Shown: positions 8,032-16,555 of the stretch, piece by piece
Numbering within the stretch: the first letter of the stretch is position 1
Layout: each line of letters begins with the position of its first letter
Origin: Pseudobutyrivibrio sp.
GTDB taxonomy: Bacteria > Bacillota > Clostridia > Lachnospirales > Lachnospiraceae
Length of the DNA: 45,094 nucleotides
Direction of reading: 5' to 3'
Assembly (NCBI GenBank): GCA_017934625.1
Contig: JAGBJE010000044.1
Span: 1 to 45,094, forward strand
The notes under the pieces: model-generated
Seen by the model: the letters and a program-made list of their open reading frames with translations, nothing else
Told to the model about the DNA's origin: nothing
The model's database searches: none
Translations under genes and position numbers: made by a program

Positions 8032-9034
8032 GTACAAAGACCTTTTGAATACCATGGCAAAGTTTCCAAGGTATTCTGTTAATAACAATATCCTTATCAT
8101 GATGCAAAAGCCTGATGCCACGTTGTGCCAAGGCTATAATGCTTGGAAGAAAATGGAGCGTAATGTAAAGCGTGGTGAAAAGGGCATCAGGATAATTGCC
8201 CCAACATCCTACACAGTTCAAAAGGAAGTGAACAAAACGGATGCTGGAGGCAATGTAGTCTATGACAAGGACGGAGAGCCAGTTAAGGACACAGTGGAGA
8301 TGAAGCTGACAGGCTTTAAAGTCACCACCACATTTGATATTAGCCAGACGGAGGGAAAAGACCTTCCGTCTCTTGGAGTATCGGAGCTTAAGGGCAGTGT
8401 TGAAAACTTTGAGGCATTCATGGATGCAATCAGATCTGTTTGCCCTGTGCCTATCGGCTTTGAGGATATCAAAAGCGGAGCAAAGGGTTATTATCACACA
8501 GAGGATAAGAGGATTGCGATTCAGTCGGGCATGAGTGAACTGCAAACTCTAAAGACAGCTCTTCATGAAATGAGTCATCAGATGTTACACGCAGATAAGG
8601 ATAATAAACAGTCAAAGAGTAGTAAGGAAGTTGAAGCAGAAAGCGTTGCATACACAGTATGTAAGCGTTATGGGCTTGATACTTCTGACTACTCTTTTTC
8701 TTATGTGGCAAGCTGGTCTGATGGTAAGGATGCAAAGGAACTGAAAGCATCCCTTGGAACAATTCAAAAGACAGCTGGTGAGATTATTGCAGCTATTGAT
8801 GAAAAGCTCAAAGACCAGCAGCTTGAAAAAGGAGAAGTCCAAAAGCCTGTAGAGGAAGCGAAACCGCTTGATGAAAACAAGATAGTGGCTGAGAAAAAAC
8901 CTTTGGGCTATATCAAGGTTGTACCTGAAAAGAGACCGTCAGTCCTTGCAAAGCTTAAGGCAGAAAAATTGAAAATAAAACTTAGAACTGAACAGAAAAA
9001 TGAAAATAAGGAGGCAGTGATTAATGGCAGATAA
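7955..9034 (+). CDS. ArdC-like antirestriction protein with metallopeptidase motif
   Basis: A protein of about 359 residues. The N-terminal domain (about 1-115, with FPRYSVNNNILIMMQKPDATLCQGY in two adjoining motifs) matches the ssDNA-binding ArdC N-terminal domain. The middle carries an HEMSH zinc-peptidase motif (about 204-208) with a downstream glutamate in EVEAESVAY, as in ImmA/IrrE-like peptidases. The C-terminal 80 residues are basic and repetitive (EKKPLGYIKVVPEKRPS). Related proteins protect incoming conjugative DNA from restriction; that role is inferred. The start at ATG 7955 is set by AAGGAGG (7939-7945). Confidence 0.75.
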   Translation: MTEQEKLQEITDKLEEGVQAVFKSDKYKDLLNTMAKFPRYSVNNNILIMMQKPDATLCQGYNAWKKMERNVKRGEKGIRIIAPTSYTVQKEVNKTDAGGNVVYDKDGEPVKDTVEMKLTGFKVTTTFDISQTEGKDLPSLGVSELKGSVENFEAFMDAIRSVCPVPIGFEDIKSGAKGYYHTEDKRIAIQSGMSELQTLKTALHEMSHQMLHADKDNKQSKSSKEVEAESVAYTVCKRYGLDTSDYSFSYVASWSDGKDAKELKASLGTIQKTAGEIIAAIDEKLKDQQLEKGEVQKPVEEAKPLDENKIVAEKKPLGYIKVVPEKRPSVLAKLKAEKLKIKLRTEQKNENKEAVINGR

Positions 9035-9434
9035 CGGATGGGTAGATGCAGCTGATATTGAAGAGGAGTTACCTTTTGGTGGCTTTGATAACAGCGAAGA
9101 TGTGGAAGTGCCAGCAGGGGGAGACGTAATAGGAAAATGCCCTGTATGTGGAGCTGATGTAGTAGACAGAGATCAGGCGTACTTTTGCAGTGACTATGAT
9201 TGCAGCTTTGCTCTTTGGAAGAATAACAGGTTTTTCCAGTCTATTACAAAGGAAATGACAAAGGAGCTTGCAACAGAGCTTCTTGAAAAGGGAGAGGCAA
9301 AGCTTGAAAAGTGCGTGTCAGTCAGAACAGGAAAAACATTTAATTGTGTTGTGAAGATGACAACAGATGATGAGGAAAGAGCGCAGTTTGCACTTGAATT
9401 TCCTAAGAGAAAAAAGAAATCGAAGGAGGACTAA
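9024..9434 (+). CDS. Topoisomerase-type zinc-ribbon protein
   Basis: A 136-residue protein with an acidic N-terminus and a zinc ribbon KCPVCGADV...YFCSDYDCSFALW (about residues 38-65). A segment resembling the C-terminal repeat of topoisomerases follows (ITKEMTKELATELLEKGEAKL, then GKTFNCVVKM). It resembles the accessory zinc-finger tail of topoisomerase III without the catalytic part. It may bind single-stranded DNA during transfer. It overlaps the previous gene by 11 bases. Confidence 0.65.
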   Translation: MADNGWVDAADIEEELPFGGFDNSEDVEVPAGGDVIGKCPVCGADVVDRDQAYFCSDYDCSFALWKNNRFFQSITKEMTKELATELLEKGEAKLEKCVSVRTGKTFNCVVKMTTDDEERAQFALEFPKRKKKSKED

Positions 9435-9437
9435 GCT

Positions 9438-9734
9438 ATGGCAGAAATGAGGGTTGGTAAGAAGATTCAGAAATGGGATGAGGTATCAGGTACAACTACT
9501 GAAACTGTTGATATCGCTATAGAAGTACCAGAGGATGGCAAGCGAAATCCAATCAGGAGCTTGGAAGATCAGATTGAACAGAATGATAATATGCTGGATG
9601 GTATCATCAACAATCTTCCTGAAGAAACCATTGCGGAGAAAGAGGAGCGGACTTCTGTAATCAGCAAGCTTCACGCTATTGAACCACGGAGCGATAAGAT
9701 AGAGCAGAAGTTGTTCCCTGAGCTATCGCTGTAA
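9438..9734 (+). CDS. Conserved-looking hypothetical, mob operon
   Basis: A 98-residue acidic, soluble protein that I do not recognise. It contains RSLEDQIEQNDNMLDGIINNLPEE, which looks helical. A ribosome site (AAGGAGG, about 9423-9429) precedes the ATG, and its TAA overlaps the ATG of mobC (TAATG), so it is very likely translated and coupled to mobC. It may be a relaxosome accessory protein. Confidence 0.6.
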   Translation: MAEMRVGKKIQKWDEVSGTTTETVDIAIEVPEDGKRNPIRSLEDQIEQNDNMLDGIINNLPEETIAEKEERTSVISKLHAIEPRSDKIEQKLFPELSL

Positions 9735-10063
9735 TGAGAAACAAAGATACAACTATCACGATTAAAATCTCATCTGCTGATAAGGGAAAGATTCGTGAGA
9801 GGATGAAGTCAGCTGGTGTGAATAATCTGAGCGCCTATCTTATAAAGATGGCTCTTAATGGTTATATCATCCAGCTCGATTTATCAGATGTGAAGGAGGT
9901 CTTAAGGCTGCTTCGCATCAACAGTAATAATCTGAATCAGTATGCTAAAAAGGCAAACTCGATTGGGGTAGTCTACAGAGAAGATATTAAAATATTACAA
10001 CAGCAGCAGGAAGATATTTGGAATGAAATGAGAGAAATCGCAACAAGGCTTTCCAATATCTGA
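9734..10063 (+). CDS. mobC: MobC-like relaxosome protein
   Basis: A 109-residue protein. The N-terminal ribbon-helix-helix-like part (TTITIKISSADKGKIRERMK, then NLSAYLIKMALNGY) is followed by the segment LRLLRINSNNLNQYAKKAN typical of MobC. Such proteins bind at the origin of transfer and help the relaxase open DNA. It lies directly upstream of the relaxase, separated by a terminator-like hairpin. Confidence 0.85.
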   Translation: MRNKDTTITIKISSADKGKIRERMKSAGVNNLSAYLIKMALNGYIIQLDLSDVKEVLRLLRINSNNLNQYAKKANSIGVVYREDIKILQQQQEDIWNEMREIATRLSNI

Positions 10064-10071
10064 TGGTAATT

Positions 10072-10107
10072 TGCGGTCATGGGAATAATCCTGTGACCGC
10101 ATTTTTT
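10072..10107 (+). terminator. Terminator or attenuator between mobC and relaxase
   Basis: TGCGGTCA (10072-10079) pairs with TGACCGCA (10094-10101), with inner GG/CC pairs, and six T follow at once. It lies nine bases after the mobC stop and 22 bases before the relaxase ATG, so it should lower relaxase expression relative to mobC. Confidence 0.7.
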
Positions 10108-10128
10108 GAGTCTGGGGAAAGGATAAGT

Positions 10129-11529
10129 ATGGCAGCAACAAAACTAATTGCCTTGCATCAAAATAAGGGGCTTACCCTAGGGGAAACGCTGGATGCGAGA
10201 TGTAGATATATAGAAAATCCAATTAAGACAAGAGACGGAGAATTAATTACAGGATATGCCTGTAATCCTGAAATGGCTGCGGAGGAAATTCTATTATCCA
10301 AAAGAGAATATGAGCATAAGACAGGTCGAAGCCCTAATGGAGACATCATCGGCTATCAGATTAGACAGTCATTTAAGCCAGGAGAAATCACAGCTGAGGA
10401 AGCAAATAGACTTGGCTATGAAACTGCCATGAGATTTACAAAGGGCAATCATGCTTTTGTTGTTTGTACTCATACTGACAGACCTCATATCCATAATCAC
10501 ATCATGTTTAATTCTGTTGACCTGAAATGTGAGCGCAAGTTCAGAAACTTTTTCTATTCAGGAATTGCCCTGCAGAGGCTTAGTGACATCATCTGTTTAG
10601 AGAATGGACTGTCTGTAATTGTTCCAAAGAAACCAAGTGAAAGAATCAAGAGACCTTATGATAAAAAGGAAACTTACAGGGAGATACTGGAAGCAAATAT
10701 AGACAGGGTTCTATCTAAGCAGCCAAGGGATTTTGAAGAGTTTCTATTGCTCCTTCAAAAAGAAGATTATGAAATAAAGCGTGGGAAGCATACCGCAGTC
10801 AGGGCAAAAGGCGGTAAGCGTTTTATAAGGTTTAGATCTCTTTCTGATGGGTATAAGGAAGCAGATATCAGAGAAAAGATAGAGCAGGCGCAGAAAGGCA
10901 ATCGTTCAAAAGCTCAGCCAGAGAAGAAAGATGATTTTGATATGCTCTTATCAATTCAGGACATTATTGCAAAGGGAAAGGGTGCTGGCTATGAGACCTG
11001 GGCTAAGAAATATAACATCAAAAACCTTGCCAAGGTGTTAGTGTTCTTTCAGGAAAATGATATCCGAACTTATGAAGAACTGGAGCGAAGAGCGAATGAT
11101 TCAGCAGAAAGGTTCAATAAGATTAGCGGCACTATAAAAGCAGCTGAAAAGAGGATGGATGAGATATCTGAGCTTCGAGACCACATCATCAATTATGCCA
11201 AGACCAATGACATTTACATTGCCTACAGGAAGTCAGGTTATAGTAAAAAGTTTTATGCTGAGCATGAGCAGGACATCATAAAAAATAAAGCTGCAAGGGA
11301 GCAGTTCAAAGCTTTCAATGGGAAAAAGATTCCGAAGGTAAAGGAGCTAAATGCAGAGTTTCAGGAATGCCTTGCAAAGAAAAGAGCTGCATATACAGAG
11401 TATCATGATGCGAAGGAGCAGATGCAGTTATACAAGGTAGCAAAGTATGATATCGACAGAATCCTTAAGGCTGATATGGAGCGTGAAGAAGCTCAAAGCT
11501 TTCGAAGAGAGCGTAGCCAAACTCGTTAG
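10129..11529 (+). CDS. MobA/VirD2-family relaxase
   Basis: A 466-residue relaxase that nicks the origin of transfer and stays covalently bound to the DNA. The N-terminal domain shows YIENP, LITGYACNP, IGYQIRQSFKPGEITAEEANRLG split in two motifs, and the metal-binding HTDRPHIHNHIMFN. The C-terminal half is helical and coiled-coil-like. The start at ATG 10129 follows GGGGAAAGGA and gives the usual family N-terminus (MAATKLIALH); the frame is open back to ATG 10063, but that region is the terminator hairpin. The length is within the family's range. Confidence 0.9.
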   Translation: MAATKLIALHQNKGLTLGETLDARCRYIENPIKTRDGELITGYACNPEMAAEEILLSKREYEHKTGRSPNGDIIGYQIRQSFKPGEITAEEANRLGYETAMRFTKGNHAFVVCTHTDRPHIHNHIMFNSVDLKCERKFRNFFYSGIALQRLSDIICLENGLSVIVPKKPSERIKRPYDKKETYREILEANIDRVLSKQPRDFEEFLLLLQKEDYEIKRGKHTAVRAKGGKRFIRFRSLSDGYKEADIREKIEQAQKGNRSKAQPEKKDDFDMLLSIQDIIAKGKGAGYETWAKKYNIKNLAKVLVFFQENDIRTYEELERRANDSAERFNKISGTIKAAEKRMDEISELRDHIINYAKTNDIYIAYRKSGYSKKFYAEHEQDIIKNKAAREQFKAFNGKKIPKVKELNAEFQECLAKKRAAYTEYHDAKEQMQLYKVAKYDIDRILKADMEREEAQSFRRERSQTR

Positions 11530-11661
11530 AGTGTGTGAGGGGATTGGGGATATGCCCCAACAAAGTAGGCAAAGGTAATTACCTTTGCACTGCTTTGCCA
11601 ATTAGCGAAATGCCTGTATCCAGGCTAGAAAGAATAAGATTTTTCAAAGGAGAAAAAGAAT
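11530..11661. repeat. Cluster of palindromes behind the relaxase
   Basis: This 132-base gap holds three inverted repeats: TTGGGG/CCCCAA (11544-11560), a perfect 20-base palindrome centred on AATT (11569-11588), and GCCTG/CAGGC (11612-11625). No T-tract follows any of them, so they do not look like simple terminators. They may be binding sites, or part of an origin of transfer. Confidence 0.45.
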
Positions 11662-12222
11662 ATGACAAATAAAAAATACAATGTGATTTATGCAGATCCA
11701 CCATGGGCATATCATGTATATTCAGAAAAAGGAAAGGGTAGAAGTGCCGAGAGCCACTACCCTACAATGAGCATTAAAGATATTAGCGCATTGCCAGTAG
11801 CAGATATAGCAGCTGGTGACTGCGCTCTTTTCATGTGGGTGACTTTTCCATGCTTGCAGGAGGCATTTGATGTAATAGAAGCATGGGGCTTTAAATATAA
11901 GACAGTAGCATTTGCATGGGTCAAGCAAAACAAAAAATCTGATTCCCTGTTTTGGGGAATGGGATATTGGACAAGAGCAAACGTGGAGCTTTGCATCATT
12001 GCAACGAAAGGACATCCAAAAAGAATAGATGCTGGAGTCCACCAAGTTATCATGAGTCACATCGAGGAACATAGTAAGAAACCAGCGGAGACCAGAGACC
12101 GAATTGTAAAGCTCATGGGTGAAGTTCCAAGAGTGGAGTTGTTTGCAAGACAGAAGACTCTAGGCTGGGACACCTGGGGTAATGAAGTAGAAAATGATAT
12201 AGAGCTTTTAGATGCAGCATAG
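11662..12222 (+). CDS. MT-A70-family adenine DNA methyltransferase
   Basis: A 186-residue protein with the catalytic motif DPPW (residues 11-14, in VIYADPPWAY), HYPTMSIKDISALP, LFMWVTFPCLQEA and the C-terminal VELFARQKTLGWDTWGNE. It belongs to the MT-A70/ParB-linked phage and ICE group that makes N6-methyladenine. There is no partner endonuclease beside it. It may protect element DNA from host restriction or mark it; this is inferred. A good ribosome site (AAAGGAG) precedes ATG 11662 and a strong terminator follows. Confidence 0.85.
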   Translation: MTNKKYNVIYADPPWAYHVYSEKGKGRSAESHYPTMSIKDISALPVADIAAGDCALFMWVTFPCLQEAFDVIEAWGFKYKTVAFAWVKQNKKSDSLFWGMGYWTRANVELCIIATKGHPKRIDAGVHQVIMSHIEEHSKKPAETRDRIVKLMGEVPRVELFARQKTLGWDTWGNEVENDIELLDAA

Positions 12223-12227
12223 CTATT

Positions 12228-12274
12228 AGGGCAGTTTCGATTTGAAATATAATCGAGGCTGCCCTTCTTTTTTT
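12228..12274 (+). terminator. Terminator after the MT-A70 gene
   Basis: AGGGCAG (12228-12234) pairs with CTGCCCT (12259-12265), extended inside by TCGAT/ATCGA, and is followed by TTCTTTTTTT. It separates the transfer region from the defence island. Confidence 0.85.
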
Positions 12275-12284
12275 ATGAAATTTT

Positions 12285-12337
12285 ATTCGCACGAACGTGT
12301 GAATACTGAACAATACAAGTGAGTAATGTGTTATACT
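12285..12337 (+). promoter_or_regulatory. Operator-like palindrome and -10 box of the defence island
   Basis: ATTCGCACG (12285-12293), two A, then CGTGTGAAT (12296-12304) forms a 20-base inverted repeat with one G-T mismatch. A TATACT -10 box lies at 12332-12337; a clear -35 box is not seen. The XRE gene starts 46 bases after the -10 box, so the palindrome is a plausible site for its autoregulation. Confidence 0.5.
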
Positions 12338-12383
12338 GATAGCAACTGTTATTTCGTGTTTGATTCAGAAGAGGAGCGGATTT

Positions 12384-12590
12384 ATGGCAGTATCTTATAA
12401 GAAATTATTTAAGCTGATGATTGATCGAGATATCAAGAAAAAGGATCTCAAAGATATGACAGGCTTAAGCTATGGGACAATTGCTAAGCTTGAAAAGGGA
12501 AATAATGTTGAGATTAGTGTGTTGGATAAAATCTGCGTAAAGCTTAAATGCCAGCTTAGTGATATTGCAGAAGTTACGTTCGATGAGTGA
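12384..12590 (+). CDS. XRE-family regulator (small, Cro-like)
   Basis: A 68-residue DNA-binding protein made almost only of one helix-turn-helix domain (IKKKDLKDMTGLSYGTIAKLEKGN, in two parts). This type often controls nearby defence or mobile genes. ATG 12384 has the ribosome site GAGGAGCGG. It is the first gene of the defence island, 54 bases upstream of the helicase, with no terminator between, so it probably shares the transcript and may repress it. Confidence 0.8.
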   Translation: MAVSYKKLFKLMIDRDIKKKDLKDMTGLSYGTIAKLEKGNNVEISVLDKICVKLKCQLSDIAEVTFDE

Positions 12591-12644
12591 GTCCATCTTT
12601 TGGGACACATCTGAATTTATAATTTATTCATAAGGAGATAAGCC

Positions 12645-15600
12645 ATGGATGGAATTGGTGGCATGAGGTTAATAGATAATGTAAATCAGACTTTGCGAGA
12701 TGATCTTAGTAATGAGATAAAGGCTGGAAGCAAAGTGTCTATTGCTGCGGCTAGTTTTTCTATTTATGCATATCAGGAGTTAAAAAAAGAATTGGAGCAG
12801 TGTGATGAATTTAGGTTTATCTTTACGGCTCCAACTTTTATTACAGAGAAAGCAAAAAAGGAAAAGCGAGAGTTCTATATTCCTAGAATGAATCGTGAGC
12901 AGAATCTGTATGGTACAGAATTTGAAATAAAGCTCCGTAATGAAATGACTCAAAAAGCAATTGCTAAAGAATGCGCTGAATGGATAAAAAGAAAAGGTGT
13001 GTTTAAGTCCAATGTTACTCAGGAGAACATGATGGGATTTATACATACATCTGATAAATCATATGCGCCAGTCATGGAGTTTTCTACAGTTGATTTGGGA
13101 TGCGAGAGAGGAAATAATGCTTATTCCATGATTCAAAAAATGGATGCGCCATTCTCGCAGGAGTATCTAAAACTATTTGAAGAGCTTTGGAATGATAACG
13201 ATAAGCTTCAGGATGTCACAGATGTTGTACTGGAAAATATCACTACAGCTTACAATGAAAATTCTCCTGAGTTTATCTATTTCATGACCTTGTATCATGT
13301 ATTCAGTGAATTTTTGGAAGATATATCTGAGGATGTACTTCCAAATGAGGCAACAGGCTTCAAGCAGAGCAAGATTTGGAATATGCTATATGATTTCCAA
13401 AAGGATGCTGTGCTTGCGATTATAAATAAACTGGAGCGTTACAATGGATGTATCTTAGCAGACAGCGTTGGTCTTGGTAAAACATTTACAGCTTTGGCGG
13501 TTGTGAAGTATTACGAGAATAGAAATAAGACGGTGTTGGTTCTATGCCCTAAGAAATTAGCAGAGAACTGGAATACTTATAAAGATAATTATGTAAATAA
13601 CCCTATTGCTACAGATAGGTTAAATTATGATGTGCTTTTCCATACAGATTTATCAAGAAATGGTGGTTTTTCAAATGGTTTGGATTTGGATAGACTCAAT
13701 TGGGGAAACTATGATCTTGTTGTAATTGATGAGTCACATAACTTTAGAAATGGTAGTGGTACACACAGTAATCAAGTAGAGAACAGATACAATCGCTTAA
13801 TGGATAGGATTATCCGTGCAGGTGTTAAGACAAAGGTTTTAATGTTATCTGCCACTCCTGTAAACAATAGGTTTAATGATTTAAAGAATCAGCTTGCCTT
13901 GGCTTATGAAGGAGATTCTGAAAATCTAAATGATGCACTCGATACAAAGAAGCCACTTGAAGAAATCTTCCGACAGGCTCAGAGAGCATTTAATGATTGG
14001 AGTAAGCTCGATGCAGAGGAGAGGACTACGAATGCCTTATTAAGAAATCTTGACTTTGATTTCTTCGAGGTCTTGGATAGCGTCACTATCGCAAGGTCAA
14101 GAAAGCATATTGAGAAATACTATAATACAGCTGAAATTGGAAAATTCCCAGAGAGATTAAAGCCGATTTCAAGATCTCCGCAGCTTACCGATTTGGGTAA
14201 CGCAATTAATTACAATGAAATATTTGAACAGCTAACAATGCTGTCTCTTTGTATATATACACCGTCAAACTATATCTTCCCTAGCAAGATGCAGAAGTAT
14301 ATAGAACTTACTCACAACAAGGGGCAGGGATTGACTCAAAAAGGTCGAGAGGAAGGTGTACGTAAGTTGATGAGTATAAATATGCTGAAACGATTAGAGA
14401 GTTCAGTATACTCATTCCAACTGACGCTTACACGTATTAAAAATTTGATTAATGGAACTATAGATGCCATTAACAATTATGAAAAATATGGTGTTACTAA
14501 CTTAGATATGTATGAGCTTGATGAAGACGAGCTTGATATGGAAGATGAAAACACAGATTTTCAGGTGGGTAATAAAGTAAAAATAGACCTGGCTGATATG
14601 GATTATAAGACTTGGAGAGATGAGCTTAAGGCGGATTCAGAAGTGCTTGAATTGCTTACATCTATGGTGGCTAACATTACACCAGAACATGACTCTAAAC
14701 TTCAAGAGCTGCTTGCTTTGATTGCCAACAAAATAGAAAATCCTATCAACGCAGGGAACAAGAAGCTCATTGTATTTTCTGCCTTTTCTGATACAGCTGA
14801 ATATCTATATAACAATGTCAGCGAGTTCGTAAAAAAGAAATATGGTATAGATACAGCGGTAATTACTGGAGCTATTGAAGGAAAGACTACGGTAAAAAAT
14901 GTAAAGCCGACACTAAACAATGTTTTAACTTGCTTCTCTCCAATTTCAAAGAACAAAGATGTATTAATGCCAAATAGTAATGCAGAAATTGATGTGCTGA
15001 TTGCGACTGATTGTATTTCCGAAGGTCAGAATTTGCAGGATTGTGATTACTTGATTAACTACGATATTCACTGGAATCCTGTACGTATTATTCAGAGATT
15101 TGGACGAATTGATCGTATCGGTAGCAAGAACCAATACATACAGCTTGTAAACTTCTGGCCAGATATGGATCTTGATGAATACATTAATCTCAAGAGCCGT
15201 GTTGAAACACGTATGAAAATCTCAATCATGACATCTACAGGTGATGATAACCTCATTAGTCCTGAGGAAAAAGGAGACTTGGAATACCGCAGGGCGCAGC
15301 TTAAGCGTCTGCAGGAGGAAGTGGTAGATATTGAGGATATGTCTACAGGTATTTCAATCATGGATTTAGGTCTTAATGAGTTCAGACTGGATTTGCTGGA
15401 GTATGTGAAGACTCATCAGGACTTAGAGAAAAAGCCAAAAGGACTTCATGCTGTGGTTCGGGCATCGGAAGAAAATCCTGAGGGAGTTATCTTTGTACTA
15501 CGCAATGTCAATAACAGTGTAAATATAGATAATCAGAATCGAATACATCCATTTTATATGGTGTACATAGCTTCTGATGGAGAGGTAGTCTGCGACTATC

Positions 15601-15881
15601 TGAATCCTAAGCACCTATTAGATACGATGAGATTGCTATGCAGAGGACAATCTGAACCGCTTAAAGAACTATGCGCAAAGTTTAATGAAGAAACTAATGA
15701 TGGCAAAGATATGGCAGAAATATCAGGCTTGCTGAGTGATGCCATTAATTCAATCATTGATGTGAAAGAAGAAAGTGATATTGATAGCCTGTTTAAGAAA
15801 GGTGGTACATCTGCGCTGATGTCTGAGGTGTCAGGACTAGAAGATTTCGAGTTGATTTGTTTCATGGCTGTAAGAGCATAA
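12645..15881 (+). CDS. SNF2-type helicase with N-terminal PLD-like region
   Basis: A 1078-residue protein. Residues about 20-190 resemble the phospholipase D-like region of helicase-related proteins, but I see no clear HxK catalytic pair. The motor has Walker A ADSVGLGKT (272-280), DESH (362-365), SATP (402-405), ATDCISEGQNLQ (from about 787) and QRFGRIDRIG (about 818-827). Proteins with this sequence are commonly next to DUF4391 and type III mod/res genes, so I infer a role as an accessory translocase of the restriction system. ATG 12645 has AAGGAG upstream. The family has no settled function that I know of. Confidence 0.85.
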   Translation: MDGIGGMRLIDNVNQTLRDDLSNEIKAGSKVSIAAASFSIYAYQELKKELEQCDEFRFIFTAPTFITEKAKKEKREFYIPRMNREQNLYGTEFEIKLRNEMTQKAIAKECAEWIKRKGVFKSNVTQENMMGFIHTSDKSYAPVMEFSTVDLGCERGNNAYSMIQKMDAPFSQEYLKLFEELWNDNDKLQDVTDVVLENITTAYNENSPEFIYFMTLYHVFSEFLEDISEDVLPNEATGFKQSKIWNMLYDFQKDAVLAIINKLERYNGCILADSVGLGKTFTALAVVKYYENRNKTVLVLCPKKLAENWNTYKDNYVNNPIATDRLNYDVLFHTDLSRNGGFSNGLDLDRLNWGNYDLVVIDESHNFRNGSGTHSNQVENRYNRLMDRIIRAGVKTKVLMLSATPVNNRFNDLKNQLALAYEGDSENLNDALDTKKPLEEIFRQAQRAFNDWSKLDAEERTTNALLRNLDFDFFEVLDSVTIARSRKHIEKYYNTAEIGKFPERLKPISRSPQLTDLGNAINYNEIFEQLTMLSLCIYTPSNYIFPSKMQKYIELTHNKGQGLTQKGREEGVRKLMSINMLKRLESSVYSFQLTLTRIKNLINGTIDAINNYEKYGVTNLDMYELDEDELDMEDENTDFQVGNKVKIDLADMDYKTWRDELKADSEVLELLTSMVANITPEHDSKLQELLALIANKIENPINAGNKKLIVFSAFSDTAEYLYNNVSEFVKKKYGIDTAVITGAIEGKTTVKNVKPTLNNVLTCFSPISKNKDVLMPNSNAEIDVLIATDCISEGQNLQDCDYLINYDIHWNPVRIIQRFGRIDRIGSKNQYIQLVNFWPDMDLDEYINLKSRVETRMKISIMTSTGDDNLISPEEKGDLEYRRAQLKRLQEEVVDIEDMSTGISIMDLGLNEFRLDLLEYVKTHQDLEKKPKGLHAVVRASEENPEGVIFVLRNVNNSVNIDNQNRIHPFYMVYIASDGEVVCDYLNPKHLLDTMRLLCRGQSEPLKELCAKFNEETNDGKDMAEISGLLSDAINSIIDVKEESDIDSLFKKGGTSALMSEVSGLEDFELICFMAVRA

Positions 15882-15894
15882 AGGAGGGCTTCTT

Positions 15895-16548
15895 GTGATT
15901 GGATTGCCGAAGTCTACAGAATTTAATAAAAGGATTCCTAAACAGAAGTTTTATGAGAATCTGTCTGTCAGTGCATCCCTAAAGCAATCATTTGTTGATC
16001 AGATTAAAACTATTTATTGGAGAAACAAGATTGCTGCAAGCACTGTAAATATTGCAGAAGGGAAAGATGTAGAAGAAATTGAGGTCTTTGAGATAAAACT
16101 TGCTTCGGAGACTATTGACGAAGGTATTCTTAGGCAGATGGATAAAGAAATACCTTATCACATATTATTTCTGCTTGAATATGATGGTAAGTACCAAGCC
16201 TGGATAGGGTACAAGGAAGAAGCGCAGACTGGTAGTAGTGCCTTTAAGGTGAATAATTACTATCATACAGACTGGCTGGAAGAGGCGTCTCTGCCTGTAA
16301 AGATGGAAGGATTATCTATTGATACAGTTTATGAGAATTTTGTTAGACAGATTGCAGGAGGACAGCTTGAAAAGGCTGATAGCAATGAGTCGTTGAAAGA
16401 CTCTGTGGAAAAAGATATGCAGAGGCAGTTTTTAGAAAAGCAAGTAGAATCTTTAAGGAAAAAGTTGAAAAAGGAGAAACAGTTCAACAAGCAGATAGAA
16501 ATAAACGACGAAATAAAAAGAATAACTAAGGAGCTGGGAGAACTATAA
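15895..16548 (+). CDS. DUF4391-family protein
   Basis: A 217-residue protein with start GTG 15895 and ribosome site AAGGAGG. Features are a folded N-terminal domain (FNKRIPKQKFYENLSVS, DQIKTIYWRNKIAASTVNIA) and EIEVFEIKLAS, followed by LFLLEYDGKYQAWIGYKE. A C-terminal coiled coil spans about residues 165-217. It matches DUF4391, regularly found between this helicase type and type III methyltransferases. The E...FEIKL strand and later LLEYD could belong to a nuclease-like fold, but no catalytic set is certain. Confidence 0.75.
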   Translation: MIGLPKSTEFNKRIPKQKFYENLSVSASLKQSFVDQIKTIYWRNKIAASTVNIAEGKDVEEIEVFEIKLASETIDEGILRQMDKEIPYHILFLLEYDGKYQAWIGYKEEAQTGSSAFKVNNYYHTDWLEEASLPVKMEGLSIDTVYENFVRQIAGGQLEKADSNESLKDSVEKDMQRQFLEKQVESLRKKLKKEKQFNKQIEINDEIKRITKELGEL

Positions 16549-16555
16549 ATTTATT

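Noticed and set aside
10063..10128. Longer relaxase start at ATG 10063
   Set aside because: The added 22 codons are the terminator hairpin and do not resemble the family N-terminus.
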